Below are positions 17,914-26,869 of a stretch of 64,000 nt of DNA, piece by piece. Source of the stretch: QNYZ01 sp964577615 (GTDB lineage Bacteria; Desulfobacterota; Desulfobacteria; Desulfobacterales; QNYZ01); contig CAZNZW010000005.1 of NCBI GenBank assembly GCA_964577615.1, positions 16,761 through 80,760 on the forward strand, read 5' to 3'. Position numbers and translations under genes: made by a program. Each line of letters starts with the position of its first letter. The stretch's first letter is position 1. Under the pieces are notes generated by a model, which saw only the letters and a list, made by a program, of their open reading frames with translations, searched no databases and was not told the origin of the DNA.

Positions 17914-20368
17914 AACAATACGGACGAACAACCAGATCCCGCAGCGGCCCGCACAGCGCAGCGGCGCCATCGATCAGGCGGCTGCCGGAGCCGCCGGAGC
18001 CGGCATGACTCCGCGCATTCAGCGCCTGCGCCGATCAAGCGTTGAGGCCGTGCCAACGATTTCCATTGAAAGGGCCCGGCACTTCACCCGGTTTTACCGT
18101 AAAAATCATGGCCGATACGCCACCCCCGTCCTGCGGGCCCTGGCGTTTAAGGATCACTGCGAAAAAAAAACGCTCTACATTGGCGCCGACGAGTTGATTG
18201 TCGGCGAACGCGGACCGCGGCCCAAAGCCGTGCCGACCTTTCCCGAGCTGACCTGTCACAGCGTGGAAGACTTTCAGACTCTCAACACCCGGACGCAGCA
18301 GCCGTATGTTACCACCCGGGAAGATATTGAAACCTACGCACGTGAAATTATTCCCTACTGGCAGGGCCGGACCCAGCGGGAGCGGATCTTCGGGCATACA
18401 CCGAAAGCGTGGCGGGCCGCCTATCAAGCCGGCCTGTTTACCGAATTTATGGAACAGCGGGCGCCGGGCCACACCGCCCTGGATGGAAAAATCTACCGCA
18501 GCGGCCTGCTCGACTTCAAAAAGAAGATCGAAAACAACCGGGCCGGACTGGATTACCTCGCCGATCCCCGGGCAACGGACCGCTCCGAGCAGTGGCAGGC
18601 CATGGCCATCGCCTGTGATGCGGTTATCCTTTTTGCCCGGCGGCATGCCGATCTGGCCGAAGAAATGGCCGCCGGTGAGCCGGACGGCCGCCGGCGCGCC
18701 GAGCTTCGAACGATTGCCGCGGTCTGCCGCCATGTCCCGGCCCATGCACCGCGGACTTTTCGGGAAGCGATCCAGATGTACTGGTTCGTCCACCTGGCCA
18801 CCATCACCGAACTCAATGGCTGGGATGCGATGAACCCCGGTCATTTCGACCAGCACCTGGCGCCCTTTTACGAAAAGGACATCGCCGCCGGTATCCTGAC
18901 CCGGCAAGCGGCCAGGGAACTGATCGCCTGTTTCTGGATCAAGGTCAATAACCACCCCGCCCCGCCCAAAGTCGGCGTCACCGCCCGAGAAAGCGGGACG
19001 TACAACGACTTTACCAATATCAATCTCGGCGGCGTCAAGCGCGACGGGTCAGACGGCACCAGCGACGTTTCCTATATCATGCTGGAAGTCATCGAGAGCC
19101 TGCACATTCTCCAGCCGGGCAGTTCCGTGCACATCAGCTCAAAAACGCCGGACCGTTTTCTCCATGCGGCCATCGATGTCATCCGCCAGGGGCACGGCTA
19201 CCCTTCCGTTTTCAATCCCGATGTATACATTCCCGCGCTTATGCGCCAGGGAAAAACCCTGGCGGACGCCCGCGAAGGCGGCTGCAGCGGCTGCATCGAG
19301 GTGGGGGCCTTCGGCAAGGAAGCCTTTCTGCTCACCGGTTACCTCAACGTCCCCAAGATCCTCGAGATCACGCTGAATAACGGCATCGATCCCCTGACCG
19401 GCAGCACCGTCGGCCCCCAGACCGGTGATCCGCGTGATTTTTCTTCCTTTGAGTCCCTGTACGCCGCCTTTCTCCGGCAGCTGACCGATATCGTCGATCT
19501 GAAAATGCGGGTGAGCAATTATATTGACCGCATGTTCGCCAAGTATGCGCCGGCGCCTTTTCTTTCCGTCGTGATTGACGACTGCATTGACCGGGGACGC
19601 GATTACTACGACGGCGGTCCCCGCTACAACACGAACTACATCCAGTGCTGCGGGCTGGGAACTGTCGCCGACAGCCTGTCGGCGCTCAAAACCCACGTTT
19701 TCGATGAAAAGCGATTTTCGATGGACCGCCTCCTCAAGGCCCTGGCAAACAATTTTGACGAAGAAGCGGTTTTACGTCAGATCCTGATGAACAAAACACC
19801 CTTTTTCGGCAACAACGATGATGCGGCCGATGCGATCGCCGTCCGCGTCTACAATGACCTGGTCCAGGCCATCGACAACAAGCCGACAATCAAGAAAGGG
19901 GGGCGGTATCACCTCAACATGCTCTCAACCACCTGCCATGTCTACTTTGGCAAAATGCTGGGCGCCACGCCCAACGGGCGTCTGGCCGGAAAATCCATCT
20001 CGGACGGCACCTCGCCGTCCCACGGCGCCGACACCCGCGGCCCGACGGCGGTGATCCAGTCGCTGGGAAAACTCGATCAGGTGACATCCGGCGGCACCCT
20101 GCTCAACCTGCGGTTTCTTCCCAGTCTACTGAAACGGGAAGCAGACATCCGCAAATTCGGCCATCTGATTCGCACCTACTTCACCCTGGGCGGCCACCAC
20201 ATTCAGTTTAATATCGTGGACACCGCCACCCTTTTAGCGGCCCGGCGCTGCCCGGATGACTACCGGGACCTGATGGTCCGCATGGCCGGATACAGCGACT
20301 ATTTTAACGATATGAACAAAGATCTCCAGCAGGAAATCATCGAGCGTACCGAAAATGACGGGTTCTGA
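17906..20368 (+). CDS. glycyl radical enzyme, trans-4-hydroxyproline dehydratase (HypD)-like
   Basis: The 820-residue protein has the glycyl-radical loop RMAGYSDYF (Gly795) and the thiyl-radical site GCSGCIE (Cys463, Glu465 two residues later, the C-x-E pattern of GRE dehydratases). It lacks the adjacent Cys pair of pyruvate formate-lyase. EFMEQRAPGHT, AIQMYWFVHLATITELNGWDA and NNHPAPPKVGVT agree closely with HypD as I remember it. HypD removes water from trans-4-hydroxyproline to give pyrroline-5-carboxylate. ATG at 17906 has GGAG at good spacing; ATG at 18005 would give 787 residues, about HypD length, and may be the true start. The activase gene overlaps the 3' end by 14 bases. No proC-like gene is nearby, so the substrate remains open. 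Confidence 0.85.
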   Translation: MFETIRTNNQIPQRPAQRSGAIDQAAAGAAGAGMTPRIQRLRRSSVEAVPTISIERARHFTRFYRKNHGRYATPVLRALAFKDHCEKKTLYIGADELIVGERGPRPKAVPTFPELTCHSVEDFQTLNTRTQQPYVTTREDIETYAREIIPYWQGRTQRERIFGHTPKAWRAAYQAGLFTEFMEQRAPGHTALDGKIYRSGLLDFKKKIENNRAGLDYLADPRATDRSEQWQAMAIACDAVILFARRHADLAEEMAAGEPDGRRRAELRTIAAVCRHVPAHAPRTFREAIQMYWFVHLATITELNGWDAMNPGHFDQHLAPFYEKDIAAGILTRQAARELIACFWIKVNNHPAPPKVGVTARESGTYNDFTNINLGGVKRDGSDGTSDVSYIMLEVIESLHILQPGSSVHISSKTPDRFLHAAIDVIRQGHGYPSVFNPDVYIPALMRQGKTLADAREGGCSGCIEVGAFGKEAFLLTGYLNVPKILEITLNNGIDPLTGSTVGPQTGDPRDFSSFESLYAAFLRQLTDIVDLKMRVSNYIDRMFAKYAPAPFLSVVIDDCIDRGRDYYDGGPRYNTNYIQCCGLGTVADSLSALKTHVFDEKRFSMDRLLKALANNFDEEAVLRQILMNKTPFFGNNDDAADAIAVRVYNDLVQAIDNKPTIKKGGRYHLNMLSTTCHVYFGKMLGATPNGRLAGKSISDGTSPSHGADTRGPTAVIQSLGKLDQVTSGGTLLNLRFLPSLLKREADIRKFGHLIRTYFTLGGHHIQFNIVDTATLLAARRCPDDYRDLMVRMAGYSDYFNDMNKDLQQEIIERTENDGF

Positions 20369-21287
20369 CCCTCAGTTACGCCCCGCCGGCCTTATCTTCG
20401 ACATCAAGCGATACGCCATCAACGACGGGCCGGGCATTCGCCTGACTGTTTTCCTCAAGGGCTGCCCGCTGGCCTGCCGCTGGTGCCATAATCCCGAGGG
20501 GATTTCCTCCGCGGTTCAGAAAATGTTCAGCGCCGACAGATGCATCGGCTGCGGCGCCTGTGTCGACGCCTGCCCGGAAAACGCCTGCACGCTGACACCG
20601 GCCGGAATTGACACGGACGCCACACGGTGTACCCGCTGTGGCCGCTGCACGGACGTCTGTCCGTCCCGGGCCACCGAGATGTCGGGCCAGGTGACCCGTG
20701 TGGGCACTGTCATGGGCTGGATCGAAAAGGAGCGCATCCTGTTTGACCAGTCCGGCGGGGGCGTCACGTTTTCCGGCGGCGAGCCGCTGATGCAGCCCGA
20801 CTTTCTCATCGCGCTCCTCGATGCCTGCGGCCGGCGCCGGATCCACCGCACCGTGGACACCACCGGCCTGGCCGACAGTGACACCCTGCTGGCCGTGGCC
20901 GCCCGCACGGATCATTTTCTCTACGATCTCAAACTGATGGACTCCAGGCGCCACCGCCGCTGGACCGGCGTCGGCAACGAAATCATCCTCACCAACCTGA
21001 CCGCCCTGGCCGCCACCGGTGCCAGTATCAACATCCGCCTGCCGCTGATCTCAGGCGTCAATGACGACGTCGAAAATGCCGAGCAGACCGCGGCCTTTGT
21101 TTCCGGCCTTTCCGGAGATAAAAAGCGCGTCAGCATCCTCCCCTACCACGCCATTGCCGCAAGCAAATATAAAAAACTGGGCACTGCATTCGATACCGGA
21201 AAAATGGCCGTGCCGGACGAAGACAAAGTAGTTCAGATCGTGGCAATTTTTGCCGACGCCGGCCTTGACGCAGTCGCCGGCGGGTAG
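20355..21287 (+). CDS. glycyl-radical enzyme activating protein (radical SAM)
   Basis: The 310-residue activase has the radical SAM motif CPLACRWCHNPEG (CxxxCxxC) near residue 37 and an inserted ferredoxin-like domain with two cluster motifs (CIGCGACVDACPENAC and CTRCGRCTDVCPSRA). It also has VTFSGGEPLMQPDF and the C-terminal LPLISGVNDD element. It uses S-adenosylmethionine to generate the glycyl radical on Gly795 of the enzyme encoded just upstream, with which it overlaps by 14 bases. The ferredoxin insert is typical of activases for GRE dehydratases and is absent from the pyruvate formate-lyase activase. Confidence 0.93.
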   Translation: MTGSDPQLRPAGLIFDIKRYAINDGPGIRLTVFLKGCPLACRWCHNPEGISSAVQKMFSADRCIGCGACVDACPENACTLTPAGIDTDATRCTRCGRCTDVCPSRATEMSGQVTRVGTVMGWIEKERILFDQSGGGVTFSGGEPLMQPDFLIALLDACGRRRIHRTVDTTGLADSDTLLAVAARTDHFLYDLKLMDSRRHRRWTGVGNEIILTNLTALAATGASINIRLPLISGVNDDVENAEQTAAFVSGLSGDKKRVSILPYHAIAASKYKKLGTAFDTGKMAVPDEDKVVQIVAIFADAGLDAVAGG

Positions 21288-21463
21288 AGGCGCCGCCGAG
21301 GTTGAACCGGCACTGATTTCAAACTGAATTTTCAAGGTCAATCGTCCGTCCCGTAAATCCACACGTTTTTACAATAAAAATACATACACAGCTGTCGACA
21401 ACATGCCATAAAAATTATGAAAATAACAATTCATGGAAGGGCCACCGGCGGGAAATATTATTA

Positions 21464-21492
21464 TTGACAGGCTATCCGTCATTTCGTATGAG
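21464..21492 (+). promoter_or_regulatory. putative sigma70 promoter upstream of the peptidoglycan-binding protein
   Basis: TTGACA at 21464-21469 and TATGAG at 21487-21492 have 17-base spacing. They lie in the 318-base AT-rich spacer 21288-21605, which otherwise holds no gene. A short GCCC-TCAC-GGGC hairpin followed by T7 (21558-21576) lies in the presumed 5' untranslated region. Confidence 0.5.
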
Positions 21493-21605
21493 TTATCAAC
21501 ATAATAATTGATGTACCGGTCAAAAACGGATCAGTACGCCAATTATGAAATCAGGTGGCCCTCACGGGCTTTTTTTAGACACAAATCAAGGAAAAGGAAA
21601 CGGAA

Positions 21606-22562
21606 ATGAAACTCATCTGCAGAACCTCGATCGCCCTGTCTCTATTTTTCATTTTTATTCTAACTTCATCCGCCTGGGCACAGGACCAGGGCGCCAGTCT
21701 TTTTCCGCCCAATGCCGAACCGGGAAAATGTTATGCCAAAGTTCTGGTTCCGGCCACTTTCAAAACAATTTCCGAAGAAATTGTAAAACGGGAGGCTTCG
21801 GAAAAAATCGAGCCTGTCCCGGCCGTTTTTGAATGGGTTGACAAAAAAGTAACCGTAAAGGATGCAACGGAAAAATTAGAAATTATTCCCGCGGTTTATG
21901 AGACGGTGGAAGAAAAAATCGAAGTGGTTCCGGCCTCATTTAAACTGGAAACCACAAAACCTGTCTATGAAACGGTTGATGTAAAAGTACTTGACAAGCC
22001 GGCCCGTACTGAATGGAAAAAGGGAAATGGCCTGCTGGACAAGATTGACCACGCCACGGGCGACATTATGTGTCTTGTTAATGTCCCGGCTACTTACAAG
22101 ATTGTTAAAAAACAGGTTCTTAAAACCCCCGCCATGGTCAAGAAAGTCGAAATTCCGGCACAATACAAAATCATCAAGCACCGCATTGTTAAGAAGCCTG
22201 CCGAAATAAAGAAAGTCGCCATACCCGCTGAATACAAAACGATTAAAGTGAAAAAACTGGTAACACCGGCAAAAGAAGTACGAACGCCCATCCCCGAAGA
22301 ACGCCAGGTCGTTACCAAACGTGTCAAAGAAAGCGATGAGAGAATGTCCTGGCAGCCGGTTCTCTGCCAGACCAATATGACCACAAGCGTGATCAAAAAA
22401 ATACAGTCCGCCCTGGCTGACAAGGGGTTTGATCCGGGTCCGGTTGACGGCGCACTGGGAAGAGGCACGCTCAAGGCGCTTGACAGTTTCCAGAAGAAAA
22501 ATGGTCTGGCCACCGGTGGTTTGACTTACGAATCACTCAAATCGCTGGCCGTGATGGAATAA
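21606..22562 (+). CDS. exported repeat protein with C-terminal peptidoglycan-binding domain
   Basis: The 318-residue protein has a signal peptide (hydrophobic core then SSAWA before QD, a signal peptidase I site). Residues about 35-235 consist of imperfect beta-strand repeats of about 22-24 residues built on VPAxYKxxxxxVxxxPA (for example VPATYKIVKKQVLKTPA, IPAQYKIIKHRIVKKPA, IPAEYKTIKVKKLVTPA). The C-terminus (about 255-316) is a PG_binding_1 domain (IQSALADKGFDPGPVDGALG, LKALDSFQKKNGL). It is probably a periplasmic or outer-membrane-linked structural protein bound to the sacculus. The base composition is more AT-rich than in neighbouring genes. It has its own promoter and terminator, so it appears to be monocistronic. 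Confidence 0.8.
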   Translation: MKLICRTSIALSLFFIFILTSSAWAQDQGASLFPPNAEPGKCYAKVLVPATFKTISEEIVKREASEKIEPVPAVFEWVDKKVTVKDATEKLEIIPAVYETVEEKIEVVPASFKLETTKPVYETVDVKVLDKPARTEWKKGNGLLDKIDHATGDIMCLVNVPATYKIVKKQVLKTPAMVKKVEIPAQYKIIKHRIVKKPAEIKKVAIPAEYKTIKVKKLVTPAKEVRTPIPEERQVVTKRVKESDERMSWQPVLCQTNMTTSVIKKIQSALADKGFDPGPVDGALGRGTLKALDSFQKKNGLATGGLTYESLKSLAVME

Positions 22563-22627
22563 TCAAGATCCCCTCTGAGAACTGCCCGTGAGCAGTTTTA
22601 CCTGGGAAAAGCTGTGACTGCTAAAAG

Positions 22628-22661
22628 GGCGTCGGAGAAAAAATTCTCCGGCGCCTTTTTT
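22628..22661 (+). terminator. rho-independent terminator after the peptidoglycan-binding protein
   Basis: The 12-base arms GGCGTCGGAGAA (22628-22639) and TTCTCCGGCGCC (22644-22655) pair completely, with one G-U. The loop is AAAA and six T follow. Confidence 0.9.
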
Positions 22662-23013
22662 ACTGCCGGGTTCGGCAGCAATACGCCATGACAGGATACC
22701 ACCACTCTAATGCCATCTGATTTGTCCTAAAATCCACCTTCCTGGAATCGTAAACCGAATAGAGCTCTAACCGTTTAGGTTTCCATTAATCACGTTCAAT
22801 CTTTCCGGTTCGCCGCCGGCCCCGATACCATCTCTGCCCGCACAAGCGTTCAATTCCGCTGTCTGCAGCGGTCACCCATATTCATCGGGTCATTTTCCGG
22901 GGACAACACCCAATTGCACATTGGGATAATTTCTTTGAATAATATCGGCATTTGGTGTATGACTCGGTACCATTATCTTCATCTTCCATTAATCTGAATT
23001 AAAGTGAAAACAT
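22662..23013. other. non-coding spacer upstream of the ACP-KS cluster, with two small hairpins
   Basis: About 350 bases without a supportable gene. Two inverted repeats are visible: CCGCTG-TCTG-CAGCGG (22856-22871) and CCCAAT-TGCAC-ATTGGG (22909-22925). AT-rich sequence follows up to the ACP start. The cluster promoter is presumably here, but no convincing -35/-10 pair was found. Confidence 0.4.
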
Positions 23014-23271
23014 ATGGATAGAAGCACCATACGCAATAAAATACTGGCCATATTCAACGATGAATTTGAAATCGCCGACCCCGGTCTGGAAGACGATCTA
23101 CGGGAAATTCATGGATTTGACAGCATTGATGCCATTGAGTTGCTCCGGGAGATCGAAATCATGCTGGATTCCGAACTGACCCGGGACGAGAAAAAAATGG
23201 CCATGGAAATCCGCACCATTAACCAGATCTGCGATTACGTCGCGTCACTGGCGGCGGCCCGGAATAAATGA
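23014..23271 (+). CDS. acyl carrier protein
   Basis: The 85-residue acidic protein has the phosphopantetheine attachment motif in HGFDSIDAIELLREIE (Ser in DSID) and the helical ACP pattern. It would carry acyl intermediates on a 4'-phosphopantetheine arm for the downstream ketosynthase. Its stop overlaps the start of the ketosynthase gene (ATGA), so the two are coupled. It is a dedicated second ACP rather than housekeeping AcpP, judging from its position beside a ketosynthase, acyltransferase, radical SAM enzyme and desaturase. The Shine-Dalgarno is weak. Confidence 0.85.
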   Translation: MDRSTIRNKILAIFNDEFEIADPGLEDDLREIHGFDSIDAIELLREIEIMLDSELTRDEKKMAMEIRTINQICDYVASLAAARNK

Positions 23272-24509
23272 TGCCGACACGACGGGTGGTAATTACGGCG
23301 GCTTCGGCAATAACGCCCATCGGTCATGGCCGGGACGATATCATCCGGAGCCTGACCCAGGGGATTTCCGGCGTTAAAAAAATCAAACCGGATGATTTGC
23401 TGACCGATAAAGTGGAAGCCGGCGTATTCGGCACGGTCGATTATGACATCCCTTTTGATTTTGAGCGCCGATACCGCAAAACCATGGGGCCGGTCGCGTT
23501 TTACGCCTGCCAGGTAGCCAAAGAAGTCCTTGCCGCTTCACAGCTGGACCAATCGTTTACGACCTCGGGCCGTCTCGGCGTGGCTTTTGGATCGATCCAT
23601 GGCAGCCCGGGTGTCCAGCGCAATATTTACAAGAATTTTTATACCCGGGACGGTGCCGGCTATTCATCCATCGGCGCAGTGGACTATCTCAAATCCATGG
23701 TCCACACCACGGCGGTCAACATCACCCGCATGTTCGGTATCACCGGCCGGGTGATTTCGTCAGGCACGGCATGCACCACCAGCACCCAGTCCATTGGATT
23801 TGGCTATGAAGCGGTTAAATTCGGTCTGGCCGATGCCATGCTCTGCGGCGGCGCGGATGAATACGATACGACCACGGTGGCCGTATTTGATAATCTGCTG
23901 GCCTGTTCCACCGAATTTAACGACCAGCCCCATCTGACCCCGCGGCCTTTTGATACAGATCGCGACGGCCTGGTCGTGGGTGAAGGGGCCGCGGCCGTCA
24001 TGCTTGAAACCCTGGACAGCGCCCGGAAACGCGGCGCCCCGATTCTCGGAGAAATCATCGGCTTTGCCTGCAACAACAACGGCGGGGACATGATTCTGCC
24101 CAACAAGAACGGGATGACGGCAGTGATCAGGCAGGCCCTGGACACCGCCGAAATACCTCCTGAGGCAGTGGATTATATCAGCGCCCATGCCACTGCCACA
24201 AAAATGGGCGATATCATCGAGTCCCAGGCCATCGCCAAAATATTCGGCCCCCGCCCCATGGTGACGGGGTTAAAAAGCTATATGGGGCATACCATGGCGG
24301 CCTGCGGGGCCATTGAAACCGTGATGACGCTTTATATGATGGCCGAAGGGTTTGTTGCGCCCACCCTGAATCTCAAACAGGTGGACGAGCGCTGTGCGGA
24401 TATCGGGCATGTGACCGCACTGAAAGAAAAAAGCATCCGCATTGCCCAGATTCAAAACTTCGCTTTTGGCGGGGTCAACACGGCCCTGATCATCCGGCGG
24501 CCGGAATAA
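23268..24509 (+). CDS. beta-ketoacyl-[ACP] synthase, FabF-like
   Basis: The 413-residue condensing enzyme is full length. It has the nucleophile Cys in SGTACTTSTQSIGFG, the first His in SAHATATKMGD (a HATAT variant of the usual HGTGT), and the second His in KSYMGHTMAACGAIE, ending FAFGGVNTALII. It elongates acyl chains on the ACP encoded immediately upstream. The Thr-for-Gly variant in the first His motif is a noticeable departure from housekeeping FabF and may mark a specialised clade. It is coupled to the ACP gene by a 4-base overlap and is followed by the acyltransferase gene after 15 bases. Confidence 0.9.
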   Translation: MMPTRRVVITAASAITPIGHGRDDIIRSLTQGISGVKKIKPDDLLTDKVEAGVFGTVDYDIPFDFERRYRKTMGPVAFYACQVAKEVLAASQLDQSFTTSGRLGVAFGSIHGSPGVQRNIYKNFYTRDGAGYSSIGAVDYLKSMVHTTAVNITRMFGITGRVISSGTACTTSTQSIGFGYEAVKFGLADAMLCGGADEYDTTTVAVFDNLLACSTEFNDQPHLTPRPFDTDRDGLVVGEGAAAVMLETLDSARKRGAPILGEIIGFACNNNGGDMILPNKNGMTAVIRQALDTAEIPPEAVDYISAHATATKMGDIIESQAIAKIFGPRPMVTGLKSYMGHTMAACGAIETVMTLYMMAEGFVAPTLNLKQVDERCADIGHVTALKEKSIRIAQIQNFAFGGVNTALIIRRPE

Positions 24510-24524
24510 ACCGGCAGGCCAGCC

Positions 24525-25301
24525 ATGCGACACATGTCCCCCGCGATGAAACGAACCTTTGATATCATGGCCACATTTTGCCTGTGGCTCTATTTCACCC
24601 TGGGCTACGTGCTGATCTTTTTTCCGGCTTACTTTATTGCCTCATTTCTGGCCACCGACCGGGAAAAAATGTTTCAGCACCTGAACCACCTTTTCTTCAA
24701 GGGGTTTTTCGCCCTGGCCCGCCGGGTGATTCCCGGTTTCGAATGGCGAATTGACCCGTCTGTTGCCCGGTTGCGCGGTGCGGTGATTATCAGCAACCAC
24801 GTATCGTATTTCGATGCACTGTTGCTGATCGCTCTGTTCAAACGCCAGAAAACCATCGTCAAAAGTGACTTCTTCTCTTTCCCGTTTCTGGGCTGGAACC
24901 TGAAGTGTTCCGGCTACCTGCCGTCAACAGCCACCGGCGACTATACCGAGCTGGTCTACCGGGGTATTACCACCATGGCTGATTATCTGGCGGCCGGCGG
25001 CAATCTTTTTGTCTTCCCCGAGGGGACCCGCCGCCGCACCGGAAAACCGGGCCGTTTCAACAAAGGAGCATTCCGAATCGCCCGAAAATGTCACGCGCCG
25101 GTCGAGATCGTTGAAATCCGCAACACAGACCGCCTCTTCCCGCCCGGCCGGGCGCTTCTGAACACCTGCGTCACCAACCGCATTACGGTAACGCACAAGG
25201 GAAGCATGGCGCCTGCCCGGGGGAAGGGAAAAATATCAACCGCAGATCTGATACAGCGCGCCCGTCGTATCTTTGCAAACGGTCAAACCGATACCGAATA
25301 A
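24525..25301 (+). CDS. PlsC-like 1-acyl-glycerol-3-phosphate acyltransferase
   Basis: The 258-residue membrane-associated acyltransferase has the NHxxxxD motif in ISNHVSYFDALL and the glycerol-phosphate-binding FPEGTRRRTG, preceded by an N-terminal hydrophobic anchor (LWLYFTLGYVLIFFPAYFIASF). PlsC-type enzymes transfer an acyl chain from ACP or CoA to a lysophospholipid or another hydroxyl acceptor. Its place within the ACP/KS/radical SAM/desaturase group suggests it attaches the specialised acyl product to a lipid. A separate PlsB-type acyltransferase at 52160 could serve general phospholipid synthesis. Confidence 0.87.
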   Translation: MRHMSPAMKRTFDIMATFCLWLYFTLGYVLIFFPAYFIASFLATDREKMFQHLNHLFFKGFFALARRVIPGFEWRIDPSVARLRGAVIISNHVSYFDALLLIALFKRQKTIVKSDFFSFPFLGWNLKCSGYLPSTATGDYTELVYRGITTMADYLAAGGNLFVFPEGTRRRTGKPGRFNKGAFRIARKCHAPVEIVEIRNTDRLFPPGRALLNTCVTNRITVTHKGSMAPARGKGKISTADLIQRARRIFANGQTDTE

Positions 25302-25308
25302 AGGAAAA

Positions 25309-26862
25309 ATGATGCCCCTGTCCTCTCCCGGTCAGCCAGCCCCCTGCCGCCCCTTGCGGATCTATATGATCGCCCCCCGGACGCCGGGAAGCTTCTGGAA
25401 CATGCAGGGAACCCTGGATGCCGTCGGCGTTAAATCGCTGATGCCGTGCATCGCCCTGTCCACGCTGATCAGCCTGACGCCGCCGGATATACCCGTTGTC
25501 TACCACTATTGCGATGAAAACATATCGGCTGTCGACTGGGATCTTCCCTGTGATCTGGTCGCCATTTCCGGGTTCACCCTGCACGCGGACCGAATTGCCC
25601 GCTTGTCCCGGGCTTTTGGTGCCCGGGGAATTCCCGTCGCGATAGGGGGCGCCTTTGCCACTCTGGACACCGACCTGGCCCGGCCCCTGGCCGATCACCT
25701 TTTTGTGGGGGAGGCCGAATACACCTGGCCCGAATTTTTAAAAGATTTTTCCGCCCACAGGGCCAGACCGGTTTATACCCAGAAAAGTTTTGTTGATATC
25801 AATGCCAGCCCACCACCAAACTGGTCCTTTATCAACGGCCGTGACTATCTGTACATGACGGTTCAAACCGCCCGGGGATGTCCCAACCGGTGTGATTTCT
25901 GCGACGCAGTTCGGTTGATCGGCAACCGGCATCGACGCAAACCGGTTGACCAGGTAATCATCGAAGTAGACAACGCCTACAAAGCCGGCTGCGAAGTGAT
26001 CTTCTTTTCTGATGACAATTTCATGGTGAGCCGGCGCTACACTGAAACACTGCTTCACCGGCTGATCGAATGGAACGCGGCCCTTCCCCACCCGGTGCAG
26101 TTTTCCTGCCAGACCGATGTACGCATTACCGACGACGAAAAGTTACTCCGGTTAATGGCCGACGCCCGCTTTGCGGCGGTTTTTCTCGGTATCGAGAGCC
26201 TGCGCCGGGCGTGTCTCGAAGAAATTAACAAAGGCCATCTGCACCGACCGGACCTGGCTGATCGTATCCGCCGCATGGCGCACTATGGGCTGCTTCCGTT
26301 TATCGGTCTCATCGTCGGATTCGATGCAGATGATGACGATACCTTTGATGAAATTGAAAATTTTCTCATCGACACCGGGGTTCCCACGGTTTCCATCAGC
26401 GTACTCAATGCGCCGGAAGGCACGCCCCTGCACCAGCGGCTGCTTTCCCGGAACCGCATCGACGACCAATTTGCCGGTGTGTGGCATTTCTCCACCAATA
26501 TTGTACCGGTCAAGGGCAGCCGGAGACACCTGCTCCAGAAACACCGCCGGCTATTCTCGCGCCTGTACGATCCCCGGCACTTTGAGGCCCGGACGCTGCA
26601 CTGGCTGCAACAGATCCGCTACTTCCCCTCTGCCTACACCCAGAAGAGAAAAGCCGGCACCAATATACTGAAAATTGCCCGGATCATCCGGCATTACACT
26701 TTCTGCGTCCCCGCGCCGGTCCGGCGGCAGTTTTTCAGTATTCTTCGCAAAACCTGGCAGATCGATCCCCGACTGATCCGGAAAGTGATAACCATCATGA
26801 CGCAATACTGTCACTATTACACCTTTGTCACCGCCGACAGCTATCAGGAGGACAGACATTAA
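25309..26862 (+). CDS. B12-binding domain radical SAM protein of the lipid-like cluster
   Basis: The 517-residue protein has an N-terminal cobalamin-binding-like domain (VAISGFTLHADRIARLSRAF, then IPVAIGGAFATLD) and a radical SAM domain with CPNRCDFCDAV (CxxxCxxC). FFSDDNFMVSRRYTE, FLGIESLRRACLEEINKGH and IVGFDADDDDTFDEIENF are typical SAM-barrel segments. The domain order is BchE-like. A tail of about 110 residues follows. ATG at 25309 or 25312 lies just after AAGGAA. In ladderane-type candidate clusters such enzymes are proposed to act on acyl chains. Here the enzyme is flanked by an acyltransferase and a CrtI-like desaturase, so a lipid substrate is likely (inference). Confidence 0.85.
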   Translation: MMPLSSPGQPAPCRPLRIYMIAPRTPGSFWNMQGTLDAVGVKSLMPCIALSTLISLTPPDIPVVYHYCDENISAVDWDLPCDLVAISGFTLHADRIARLSRAFGARGIPVAIGGAFATLDTDLARPLADHLFVGEAEYTWPEFLKDFSAHRARPVYTQKSFVDINASPPPNWSFINGRDYLYMTVQTARGCPNRCDFCDAVRLIGNRHRRKPVDQVIIEVDNAYKAGCEVIFFSDDNFMVSRRYTETLLHRLIEWNAALPHPVQFSCQTDVRITDDEKLLRLMADARFAAVFLGIESLRRACLEEINKGHLHRPDLADRIRRMAHYGLLPFIGLIVGFDADDDDTFDEIENFLIDTGVPTVSISVLNAPEGTPLHQRLLSRNRIDDQFAGVWHFSTNIVPVKGSRRHLLQKHRRLFSRLYDPRHFEARTLHWLQQIRYFPSAYTQKRKAGTNILKIARIIRHYTFCVPAPVRRQFFSILRKTWQIDPRLIRKVITIMTQYCHYYTFVTADSYQEDRH

Positions 26863-26869
26863 CTCGCCC

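Noticed and set aside
17906..20368. Pyruvate formate-lyase assignment for the glycyl radical enzyme
   Set aside because: It lacks the adjacent Cys-Cys pair of pyruvate formate-lyase and has the C-x-E site and ferredoxin-containing activase of the dehydratase group.
21500..21605. Riboswitch (cyclic di-GMP type) upstream of the repeat protein
   Set aside because: The conserved core sequences and multi-stem layout are not recognisable; only one short hairpin is present.
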